Source: Euzebya sp051004735 (GTDB taxonomy: Bacteria; Actinomycetota; Nitriliruptoria; Euzebyales; Euzebyaceae). From it: 8,810 nucleotides of DNA. Where the stretch lies: the NCBI GenBank assembly GCA_051004735.1, contig JBPCKA010000111.1, positions 1 through 8,810 of the forward strand, read 5' to 3'. Within the stretch, counting starts at the first letter, position 1; every line of letters begins with the position of its first letter. Positions 1-5,762 of this stretch are shown here, piece by piece. The position numbers were made by a program, and so were the translations under genes. The notes beneath the pieces were generated by a model. The model was not told the origin of the DNA and did not search any database. It saw only the letters and a program-made list of their open reading frames with translations.

Positions 1-132
1 TGGCGGTCCCGCTATCGCGACGGCGGGGTTGACGGGCTGTTGGACGAGCCGCGGGTGGGTCGGCCACGTGAACTTGGTGACGACCAGATCGAACAGATCA
101 TCGTTGACACGTTGCAGTCCGCCCCACTGTAG
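1..132 (+). pseudogene. IS630-family transposase fragment, truncated at both visible ends
   Basis: Frame 1 is open from the window edge and reads 43 residues before TAG at 130-132. The peptide contains GLLDEPRVGRPRELGDDQIE, the hinge after the N-terminal helix-turn-helix typical of IS630/Tc1-mariner-type transposases, where a GLxDxPRxGRPR block precedes a DDxxE stretch. The start lies outside the window. The DDE catalytic domain, some 200 residues in intact members, is missing. The reading frame is interrupted at 127/128 by the TGT terminus of the neighbouring transposon, and the stop codon is made of that element's own bases. Only the N-terminal region remains, so the fragment cannot be catalytic. 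The family call rests on one conserved block and is fairly secure; the exact subgroup is not. Confidence 0.72.
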
Positions 133-150
133 GCAGCCACGGTGTCTGTC
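128..150 (+). repeat. Left terminal inverted repeat of the transposon
   Basis: Starts TGTAGGCAGCCACGGT. It matches the reverse complement of 3448-3470 at 17 of 23 positions, including TGT at the tip, an uninterrupted GCCACGGT, and GTC at the inner edge. The first bases of this repeat create the TAG that ends the IS630 fragment. TGT tips are usual for TniA/TnsB/MuA-type transposases. Confidence 0.65.
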
Positions 151-153
151 TCT

Positions 154-200
154 GGGTTGGTCACGATCAGCGTCGTTGTGTGGGCATGGGTTGGTGACGG
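154..200 (+). repeat. Subterminal direct repeats in the left end (possible transposase sites)
   Basis: GGGTTGGTCACGA at 154-166 recurs as GGGTTGGTGACGG at 188-200 (11 of 13 bases). A related copy, GGGTTGATCGCGA, lies on the minus strand at 3439-3427 in the right end. Several transposase-binding repeats inside each end are known for Tn7-, Tn5053- and Mu-type elements. The role here is inferred from position and repetition only. Confidence 0.45.
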
Positions 201-212
201 AGGGTGAAGTTG

Positions 213-473
213 TCATCGGTCGTGTTGGGGGTGGGTGAGCAGGTCGCGGAGGTCGTGGTGGTGGTAGCCGTGATCGATTGCTCGCTCGATCATGTCCAGG
301 AGTTGGTGGTCGATCTGGAGCGATAGCGACCAGGCGAGTTGGAGTGCGTCGGCGGGGTCGACCGGTTCGTCGTGTCGGATGTGGCCGCGGAGGATGGCGA
401 GCAGGGTGATCGCGTACGCGAGGGCGGTGCGGGTGTGACCGTCGAGGTGGGGCCGGGACAGGTCGGCGGTCAT
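213..473 (-). CDS. Small His-rich protein of unknown function, last gene of the transposon operon
   Basis: An 86-residue protein that I do not recognise. Its ATG (473-471) overlaps the stop of the ATPase gene as ATGA, so translation is probably coupled. The reading frame ends inside the left end of the element, close to the subterminal repeats. It holds 11 histidines, at residues 9, 13, 31, 34, 56, 68, 71-73, 81 and 84, with HHH near the C-terminus. It has no cysteine and no signal peptide. Residues 14-30 and 41-67 look like amphipathic helices (for example ALAYAITLLAILRG and ALQLAWSLSLQIDHQLLDMI). It occupies the slot that tniQ has in tniA-tniB-tniQ elements, but it is far too short for TniQ and lacks its zinc-finger cysteines. 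It could be an accessory or regulatory protein of transposition; this is inferred from position only. Confidence 0.7.
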   Translation of the reverse strand: MTADLSRPHLDGHTRTALAYAITLLAILRGHIRHDEPVDPADALQLAWSLSLQIDHQLLDMIERAIDHGYHHHDLRDLLTHPQHDR

Positions 474-1303
474 GTGCCGATGTCGGTGTGGTCGGCGATC
501 GCGGCGGTGGCGCAGGTGTGGTCGATGATGGTGTTGCGGCGGGTGTGGCCGGCGATGAGGGCGGCGGTGGCGAGGTTGCCGATCTCGCGGGGGAGTCCGC
601 GGGCGGCGGATGCGATCGCGGCGGTGGCGTCGTCGGCGAACAGCGGGTCGGACCGTCCGGCTTGTTTCATCCGGTGGTTGATGTAGTCGCTGGTCTGGTC
701 GCCGGTCAGGGGCTGGATCTGGTAGCGGACGGTGATGCGTTGATCGAGCGCGGTGAAGCTTCCTCGTCGGACGCGTCGGGCCAGGGTGGGTTGTCCGAGC
801 AGGATGATCGCGACGAGGCTGTCGCTGTCCATGCGGTCATTGGAGAGCATGCGGAGTTGTTCGAGTTGGTCGGGGTCGAGCAGGTGGGCTTCGTCGACGA
901 TGAGTACGACGGTCTTGTCACGTTCGTCACGTTCGCGGGCGAGCAGGTCGGCGGTCTGGTGGATCAGCGCACCGCGGTGGAACCGTGGGGCGACGCCGAG
1001 GGTGTGCACGATCTGTTGGTGGATCCCGCGGGCACCGATGTCGGTGTTGGCGATGTAGACGATGGTGTGCGAGGACGGTTCCAGGGCGGCGATGGCGGCG
1101 CGGGCTGCGACGGTTTTGCCGACGCCGACCTCGCCGGTGATCATCGCGATCGCGGTCTCCTCGATCGCATGACGGATGCGTGCGGCGGCTTCGCGGTGGC
1201 TGTCGTGACGGAAGATCTCGGAGGCGGTGATGGTCTTGGTGAACGGGGTGCGCGACAGCCCGTAGAACTGTTTCCAACCGGCCGGGGTGGTCGTGGTGGT
1301 CAT
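470..1303 (-). CDS. AAA ATPase, ExeA/TniB-like transposition partner
   Basis: A 277-residue P-loop ATPase. It has Walker A GEVGVGKT (57-64), Walker B VVLIVDEAH (132-140), a sensor-1-type strand IILLGQP (166-172) and a likely arginine finger at R189 in ALDQRI. The N-terminal block FYGLSRTPFTKTI (13-25) is the usual opening of ExeA/TniB-type ATPases. In Tn5053, Tn552 and Mu systems such proteins bind ATP and DNA, choose the target and activate the transposase; the same job is inferred here. I chose the ATG at 1303 because it overlaps the transposase stop as ATGA and is preceded by GAGGAAG at a good distance. An upstream in-frame start at 1360 would add 19 residues lying inside the transposase gene without resembling the family. 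Key motifs all look intact. Confidence 0.85.
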   Translation of the reverse strand: MTTTTTPAGWKQFYGLSRTPFTKTITASEIFRHDSHREAAARIRHAIEETAIAMITGEVGVGKTVAARAAIAALEPSSHTIVYIANTDIGARGIHQQIVHTLGVAPRFHRGALIHQTADLLARERDERDKTVVLIVDEAHLLDPDQLEQLRMLSNDRMDSDSLVAIILLGQPTLARRVRRGSFTALDQRITVRYQIQPLTGDQTSDYINHRMKQAGRSDPLFADDATAAIASAARGLPREIGNLATAALIAGHTRRNTIIDHTCATAAIADHTDIGT

Positions 1304-2643
1304 TGCGCTTCCTCGCTGTCGATGTCGGGGTGGTGCTGGTAGGACAGGTCGCCGCGCCACGTCTTGGCGTGGTCGGCCGCGATGGCGTCGAGATATTTGA
1401 TGCCGGTGGGCTGGCCGGTCGGGGGCGGGTCGGCGTCACGAAGGCTCGGGTCGATGTGGGCTCGGATGACGGCCGGGACGGCTTGGCCGGCCGCGACGTC
1501 GCCGTGTGTGACGTCGATGCGGGTGAGGTCGGTCGGGTCGAACACAAGCGTGACGGTGGCGCCGACCAGGTCCGGGTCGACCTCGTAGGTGTTGCCGTGC
1601 AGCGACACCGTCCTGGTCTTGGTGACCCTGCGGTCGGTCTGCCACAGAAACGCCTGCCGCAACGTCTCGGGGTTCGGTGACGGACGCAGTGACGACGGGC
1701 CCGTCGTCCACCGATCCAGTGGCGACTGTCTGGTGCCGCCATGGATGCGCGGGTGATAGACCTGTTCCAGCCACGCCGCGAAGTAGCCGTTGAGCACGTC
1801 CAGCGTGGCGACCCCGCCGGGGTCGATCTCCACGGCGAACTGTTCGGCGACGGTGCGGTAGAACCGTTCCTTCTTCCCGCGGCCCTGTGGCCGATACGGC
1901 GCCGAGTGGGTGATTGCGATCCCGAGCCGGGCGCAGATCAGCTTGAGCTGGCTCGACTGGTAGGCCGAACCGTTGTCGATGTAGAGCACCCGCGGTAGGC
2001 CTCGCCGGGCGATCGCGGTCTTGAAACATTGCTGGAACGCCCACTGCCCGACGTTGGGGTAAAACGCGCCGTGCGGCACCAGACGGGAGTGGTCATCGAG
2101 CAGGCTGAACAGCTGACCGTGCCGGCCGCCCAACTCTGCGACCGGCGGGCCGTCCCACGCGTCCGAGATCCACAGGTCCCCACACGCCAGTTTCTCGAAC
2201 CGGCCGAACGCCATGGTGCGTCCCTCCAAACGGGCCCGATCCAGCCCGTGGCGATCAAAATGGCGTTGCAACGTCCGCGCCGACACCCCCACGCCCCGCG
2301 TGCGCATCAGGATCTCGGCGATGTGTGCCGCCGACCGTGCCGGCGCCTCACGCCGCAACGCCGCCGCCAACGCCAAAACGTCACCATCGGTGCGGGGCGT
2401 GCCGGCATCGCGACGTCGTTGCGGCTTCAACGCCTCGAACCCGCCGTCACGCCACCGTGCAAGCCACCGGTAGACCGTCCTGGTCGTGACCCGGAACGTC
2501 TGACCGTCCACGCCGCGATGCGTCCGACGTGCCACCGTTGAGACCATCCGGCCACGCTCGGCAGGACCGAGCCGCTCATCAGTCAGCTCAGCGATCACCG
2601 CCCACCGCATCAACGCGATCCTGGTCGCCCGATCCGCACCCAC
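1300..2643 (-). CDS. DDE transposase of the TniA/TnsB/MuA type
   Basis: A 447-residue transposase that should cut and join the element's ends. Two helix-turn-helix stretches lie near residues 52-72 (TTRTVYRWLARWRDGGFEAL) and 105-134 (ending SARTLQRHFDRHGL). The integrase (rve) core follows: first Asp in ISDAWDGP (D161, or D164), second in YIDNGSAY (D223), and Glu in GRGKKERFYRT (E259), giving a DDx35E spacing. A strand-rich C-terminal region around 338-381 (KTRTVSLHGNTYEVDP) matches the MuA/TniA-type C-terminal barrel. The start is GTG at 2643, preceded only by a weak AGGAC; the family commonly opens with a similar RATRIALMRW block, which supports this start over the ATG at 2610. The stop overlaps the ATPase start. 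The gene lies 82 bases after the DUF6431-like gene and appears intact. It is less like IS481, which has no partner ATPase. Confidence 0.85.
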   Translation of the reverse strand: MGADRATRIALMRWAVIAELTDERLGPAERGRMVSTVARRTHRGVDGQTFRVTTRTVYRWLARWRDGGFEALKPQRRRDAGTPRTDGDVLALAAALRREAPARSAAHIAEILMRTRGVGVSARTLQRHFDRHGLDRARLEGRTMAFGRFEKLACGDLWISDAWDGPPVAELGGRHGQLFSLLDDHSRLVPHGAFYPNVGQWAFQQCFKTAIARRGLPRVLYIDNGSAYQSSQLKLICARLGIAITHSAPYRPQGRGKKERFYRTVAEQFAVEIDPGGVATLDVLNGYFAAWLEQVYHPRIHGGTRQSPLDRWTTGPSSLRPSPNPETLRQAFLWQTDRRVTKTRTVSLHGNTYEVDPDLVGATVTLVFDPTDLTRIDVTHGDVAAGQAVPAVIRAHIDPSLRDADPPPTGQPTGIKYLDAIAADHAKTWRGDLSYQHHPDIDSEEAQ

Positions 2644-2725
2644 CGTCAGTCCTGCCCGTCGACATCAACCCGAATGACGAGCCTGACCCGCCCACGCAGA
2701 ATGCGACAGGGGCGGTGCGTGTCGA

Positions 2726-3298
2726 TCAGCCCAACAGCCGACCCCCGACATGGCGAACCGCGAACCGCCACCGCTCGACCGGCTGACCGGCCAACGCCGT
2801 CCACGACCTTGCCGCCCACGTGGCTGCGGTGACCAACACCGCCACTGGCGTGCCCGACGGTGGGCCACGCACGATCGGATCGATCCCGGCCGCGACCGTC
2901 CACAACACCTCGGCGATCTGCCTTCCAACCTGAGCCGCCCGGCGCAGCCATCCCCGCACCGTTGAAGCCGGGACCCCAAGCCCGTCAGCGATCCGGCGGT
3001 GCCCGACCCCTGCCGTCTTGGCCTCCAACGCCCACCCGATCACCGACGCCAGATCCACCCGCCGCGACACCAACACATCCGGCAACAACGAATGCGACCG
3101 CTGCCCACACGACACGTCAGAGCACAACAGCCGCCGGATGTCCACCGGACCCCGACGGGTCTGACGCCGATACCAGCCGTCGAACACCAACGGGCCCGCC
3201 ACGCACGACGGGCACAACGCCGGCCGTGGCACGGCCACCCGGCCGCCCGCCGCAAGCCAGTCCTCGACCCGGCCCTCCAAGACGAATACGATCTGCAT
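2726..3298 (-). CDS. DUF6431-like zinc-finger/helix-turn-helix protein, first gene of the transposon
   Basis: A 190-residue protein. Four cysteines in two pairs, CPSC (29-32) and CSDVSC (59-64), look like a zinc-binding site. A helix-turn-helix follows at about 99-120 (GHRRIADGLGVPASTVRGWL). The opening MQIVFVLEG and the PRPxCPSC block fit what I recall of DUF6431 proteins, which accompany transposase/ATPase pairs in actinobacteria; that link is from memory, not from a search. The C-terminal third has no motif I recognise. ATG at 3298 is chosen because it opens with MQIV; a TTG at 3310 would add four residues, and neither has a strong ribosome binding site. DNA binding is likely, and it may regulate the operon or recognise ends or targets. 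Its function is unknown. Confidence 0.7.
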   Translation of the reverse strand: MQIVFVLEGRVEDWLAAGGRVAVPRPALCPSCVAGPLVFDGWYRRQTRRGPVDIRRLLCSDVSCGQRSHSLLPDVLVSRRVDLASVIGWALEAKTAGVGHRRIADGLGVPASTVRGWLRRAAQVGRQIAEVLWTVAAGIDPIVRGPPSGTPVAVLVTAATWAARSWTALAGQPVERWRFAVRHVGGRLLG

Positions 3299-3319
3299 CG
3301 GCTGCCGCAATCAGCCCAC

Positions 3320-3351
3320 GACCCCCGGACGCTAGACACGTCGCGGGGGTC
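3320..3351. other. Strong hairpin in the leader of the transposon operon
   Basis: GACCCCCGGACG (3320-3331) pairs with CGTC plus CGGGGGTC (3339-3351): a 12-bp stem with one bulged base (3343) and a 7-base loop holding CTAG. It lies 21 bases before the ATG of the DUF6431-like gene, so it would fold in the transcript leader or act as a symmetric protein site. No T-run follows on either strand, so it is not a standard intrinsic terminator. It could shield the operon from outside transcription or serve as an operator; this is inference. Confidence 0.5.
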
Positions 3352-3447
3352 AACCATGCACGGGCATCACCACAGCCTCGCCGCCACCAGCCCCGAGCGC
3401 AACCCTGCCTAGCGACACCCACCATGTCGCGATCAACCCCCTACAAC

Positions 3448-3470
3448 GACGGAAACCGTGGCGCTCAACA
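3448..3470 (-). repeat. Right terminal inverted repeat of the transposon
   Basis: Read on the minus strand it starts TGTTGAGCGCCACGGT, with the same 8-base spacing between the TGT tip and GCCACGGT as in the left end. An alternative tip three bases further out (TGTTGTTGAG) exists because of a short CAA repeat. The spacing match to the left end favours 3470 as the outer base. Confidence 0.62.
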
Positions 3471-3600
3471 ACAACCCCCAACCATCACTCCACCAGCCCA
3501 CAACAACCTGCGAAGTCCCATATAACATGTCATAGAACTGACCTCCCGGCTCGGACCCCTCCCTGGGCGGCGTTTGCCATACCCCGGGCGGTCGATCCGC
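3471..3600. other. Intergenic stretch between transposon and catabolic operon
   Basis: No gene was found. The first 40 bases are rich in CAA and CCA, with CAACCCCC at 3472-3479 repeating a copy at 3434-3441 inside the transposon's right end. The rest of the IS630 gene interrupted at 127 is not recognisable here in any frame I read. An AT-rich island (CCATATAACATGTCAT, 3518-3533) lies in otherwise GC-rich DNA and could be a remnant or a regulatory site. Confidence 0.4.
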
Positions 3601-3629
3601 TTGCTGCCGGGGCGACGGCAGTCTAGGGT
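3601..3629 (+). promoter_or_regulatory. Candidate promoter of the hydrolase-kinase-ligase operon
   Basis: TTGCTG (3601-3606), a 17-base spacer and TAGGGT (3624-3629) form a plausible sigma-70-type promoter with an actinobacterial-style -10. The -35 is weak, matching TTGACA at three of six positions. The spacer holds an inverted repeat, CTGCCG-6-CGGCAG (3604-3621). Transcription would start near 3636, about 58 bases before the GTG at 3694. Based on pattern only. Confidence 0.4.
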
Positions 3630-3631
3630 CC

Positions 3632-3641
3632 TGTCATGACA
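3632..3641. promoter_or_regulatory. Palindrome TGTCATGACA, candidate operator
   Basis: A perfect 10-bp palindrome just downstream of the candidate -10, covering the expected transcription start. A repressor bound here would block the operon. No regulator gene lies in the window, so the binding protein is unknown. Confidence 0.35.
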
Positions 3642-3693
3642 CGTCCTACGCGCGCAATTCGGTTCGCGTGGTTCTCGAACCTGGAGGAACGCC

Positions 3694-4836
3694 GTGACTG
3701 TGACACCCGCCAGGGAACGCCTCCTCGCCGAGGTCCCTGATCTGTTCGCGCGCCTGGAGACGTCGGCGACCGCCGACCGCGCCGTGGCGATCCTGCAACC
3801 GGTCGCTGACACGCCCGGACCATCCCAGATCGCTTCCTCGACGCGCGGTAGGGTCGTCGCCGGGCTCGTGGGCGACGCCGGACTGCTCGATCGAGGCGCG
3901 GTCTACTCTTCTGACGCGTTCGGATCCGGATGCGACATGCTCGAGTTCGGCGAGTTGGGGGCAACGCTGGTCGCCCACCTCGACGAGATCTCCTACCTCG
4001 TCGCGGGGGCGCGGAGCGAGCACGGCTGGCCCCTAGCCGCCTACTGCTACCACCTTGCGGATGGCGAGCGCGATGCCGCCGCTATCCGCAGTTGGCCCGA
4101 TGGTGAATACGGGATCGCCTCCGAGGGTCACCTGCACACCTCCGAGGGAACTGCGTACTACCGGCCGGCAAGTGGTGACGGCGACCTTCTTCCTTGCGAC
4201 CGTGTGGTCCTGCGGTCGCCCCTGCGGTGGGACCCGCAGGGTGGGCAGGTGACTGGGTCGTTGGACAACGCGGCGGGAGCCGCGGCAGCAGTACTCGCCG
4301 CCGATGTCCTCGTTGATCTCGGCATCCCGTTCCGGTTGGTGCTCACCGATGAGGAGGAGGGTCCGGCCGGGGCATCCACCCAGACCATCGCCCGAGGAGC
4401 CTCGCGGATCCTGCGGTGTCTGTCCCCTTCGCCGGTCACCATCGTGACGGACATCCATGGCCTGTCGCCGACGGAGCTGGCGCGAGTCGACGGGCACCGG
4501 GTTCCATGGGGTGCCTCGCTGGCGGAGTACTCATCCGCGACCCGGGGGGCGGTGACGCCACCCGGCCTCTACCGAGGCATGGCTGACCTGCTGAGAAGCT
4601 GCGAGGGGGACGGCGTCAAGGTCCGCGAGAACATCGGGGGCCACGTGCCGAGATCGGACGATGTCGTCGCCATGCTGCATTCTCCCTCGATTGGGCTCCT
4701 CGGCTACCCCGGCATCAACCGACACTTCGACCGTGGGCTTCCTGCGGCGAACCTCCACGATCTCGCGAACCTGGCGCGGGCTTTGGCCGTCGTCGCCGCT
4801 GCGGTCGCATCCGGGATCATCGGAAGTTGCCCGTGA
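3694..4836 (+). CDS. M42-family metallopeptidase-like hydrolase
   Basis: A 380-residue cytosolic enzyme with the M42 (glutamyl aminopeptidase/endoglucanase-like) metal site in order: AHLDE (H95, D97), bridging Asp in GSLDNAAG (D191), EEEGPAGA (catalytic E220, ligand E221), TDIHG (D253) and NRHFDRG (H344). All expected dinuclear metal ligands are therefore present. M42 enzymes remove N-terminal residues from peptides, but relatives such as FrvX and SgcX of E. coli sit in sugar operons, so a non-peptide substrate is possible here beside a PfkB kinase. Differences from classical members are S in place of G after AHLDEI and DN in place of DD at the bridging Asp. The start is GTG at 3694, with GGAGGA at 3683-3688. 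It is the first gene of the operon, and its TGA overlaps the kinase's GTG. The fold assignment is firm; the substrate is unknown. Confidence 0.8.
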   Translation: MTVTPARERLLAEVPDLFARLETSATADRAVAILQPVADTPGPSQIASSTRGRVVAGLVGDAGLLDRGAVYSSDAFGSGCDMLEFGELGATLVAHLDEISYLVAGARSEHGWPLAAYCYHLADGERDAAAIRSWPDGEYGIASEGHLHTSEGTAYYRPASGDGDLLPCDRVVLRSPLRWDPQGGQVTGSLDNAAGAAAAVLAADVLVDLGIPFRLVLTDEEEGPAGASTQTIARGASRILRCLSPSPVTIVTDIHGLSPTELARVDGHRVPWGASLAEYSSATRGAVTPPGLYRGMADLLRSCEGDGVKVRENIGGHVPRSDDVVAMLHSPSIGLLGYPGINRHFDRGLPAANLHDLANLARALAVVAAAVASGIIGSCP

Positions 4837-5762
4837 GCCACAAGGTCATGATGGTCGGGGAGCTCACGCTCGACGACGTGGTCTTCGAAGACGAGGGCTG
4901 CCAGTGGAAGCTGCTCGGGGGTGGTGCGCTCTACAGCGCGATCGGCGCCATGGTCTGGGGCGCCGAGACGGCCCTCAACGCCGTCATCGGCAACGACTAC
5001 CCGGAACATCAACTACGCCGACTCGAAGACGAGGGGATCGACCTCACCGGGGTGATCCGGATCGATCGACCAAGCCTCGGTGTTTGGCTGCTCAACGAGC
5101 GCGGCGGGCGTCGCCACCAGGTCGAGAAGGCCAGCGCTTCGTCCTTCCAGACCCTGGACGAGGCACGTCCCGCTCTTGCCATCTCCGGTGACAAGACCGA
5201 CGGGATCCACGTGGCGCCCCAGACGACCGCAGGGCAGATTCGAGCGCTGACGGACGCCTCTGCGTTGACGACCACGATCACCCAGGACTTGCTGGTCGAA
5301 CCGTTCATCGATCCGGAGCCCTACCGCGACGGGACCGCCATCCGCGGCACGACGGCGTTCCTGCCGAGCGAGCAGGAAGTGCGCCAGCTCTGGGGCGAAC
5401 TCGACCCTCGGCATCTTCTTCAGGAGTTGAGGACACTGTCGAAGATCCGGTTCCTCGTCATCAAGCGCGGACCCCGCGGCGTCGACGTCGTAGCGCCCAA
5501 CAGGGTCATCAACGTACCCGCAGTCGCCTTGCATCCGTTGGACACCACGGGAGCGGGCGATGCGTTCTGCGGCGGGTTTCTTGCAGGGCTGCTCGCCACC
5601 GGCGACGCCGTCGAGGCGGCCGTGCGAGGATCGGTGAGCGCGGCTTTCGTGGTCGAGACGCGCGACGCCATCGACGCGCTCGATGCCCTGCGGGAGCTCG
5701 GCGCTACAGCACCTACCCGACGGGCGGATCGCCTCCGACGCGACGTGAAGGAACGTACGTGA
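4833..5762 (+). CDS. PfkB-family (ribokinase-like) kinase
   Basis: A 309-residue kinase that should phosphorylate a sugar, nucleoside or similar alcohol with ATP. It has the N-terminal substrate-side glycine motif LLGGGALYSAIG (27-38), KRGPRG (211-216) and the second PfkB signature DTTGAGDAFCGGFLAG (237-252), with catalytic base D243 in GAGD. The first signature reads GGGALYSA where classical ribokinases have GGxxxN; this Tyr-type variant occurs in a less characterised part of the family, so the substrate cannot be named. I chose GTG at 4833, which overlaps the previous stop as GTGA and has GGAAG at 4822-4826. A TTG at 4827 would add two residues. Its stop overlaps the ligase start in the same way. 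Length is usual for the family. It is the middle gene of the operon. Confidence 0.85.
   Translation: MSHKVMMVGELTLDDVVFEDEGCQWKLLGGGALYSAIGAMVWGAETALNAVIGNDYPEHQLRRLEDEGIDLTGVIRIDRPSLGVWLLNERGGRRHQVEKASASSFQTLDEARPALAISGDKTDGIHVAPQTTAGQIRALTDASALTTTITQDLLVEPFIDPEPYRDGTAIRGTTAFLPSEQEVRQLWGELDPRHLLQELRTLSKIRFLVIKRGPRGVDVVAPNRVINVPAVALHPLDTTGAGDAFCGGFLAGLLATGDAVEAAVRGSVSAAFVVETRDAIDALDALRELGATAPTRRADRLRRDVKERT

Larger units (their letters stand above)
128..3470 (-). mobile_element. TniA/TnsB-type transposon with DUF6431-like gene and no TniQ
   Basis: About 3.34 kb bounded by imperfect inverted repeats (128-150 and 3448-3470) that both begin TGT and both carry GCCACGGT eight bases further in. 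All four internal genes point the same way (minus): DUF6431-like protein, DDE transposase with a MuA-type C-terminal region, AAA ATPase and a small His-rich protein. TGT...ACA ends together with a DDE transposase and a partner ATPase are the hallmark of the Tn7/Tn5053/Tn552/Mu group, which normally makes 5-bp target duplications. Here the five bases left of the element (CCCAC) and right of it (ACAAC) do not match. The left end has landed inside an IS630 remnant. The catalytic motifs of transposase and ATPase look intact, so the element may still be functional. Exact ends are inferred from the repeats alone. Confidence 0.68.

Noticed and set aside
213..473. The small protein as a TniQ homologue
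   Set aside because: 86 residues against several hundred for TniQ, no cysteines, and no similarity seen.
488..1342. 284-codon + strand open frame
   Set aside because: Antisense to the ATPase gene, rich in G, V and D without any domain; a by-product of GC-rich third positions.
1304..1360. Longer start for the ATPase
   Set aside because: The extra 19 residues are Arg/Pro-rich and lie inside the transposase gene, whereas ATG at 1303 has a good ribosome site and an ATGA overlap.
927..1742. 271-codon minus-strand frame over the transposase/ATPase junction
   Set aside because: Out of frame with two genes that have clear catalytic motifs; Arg/Pro-rich shadow.
3320..3351. Intrinsic terminator
   Set aside because: The stem is strong but no T-run follows on either strand.
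123..3475. 5-bp target duplication flanking the transposon
   Set aside because: CCCAC on the left and ACAAC on the right agree at only three of five positions.
2860..3525. 221-codon + strand open frame rich in Pro, Thr and Arg
   Set aside because: Runs across the DUF6431-like gene and the transposon end, has low-complexity composition, and shows no motif or good start.
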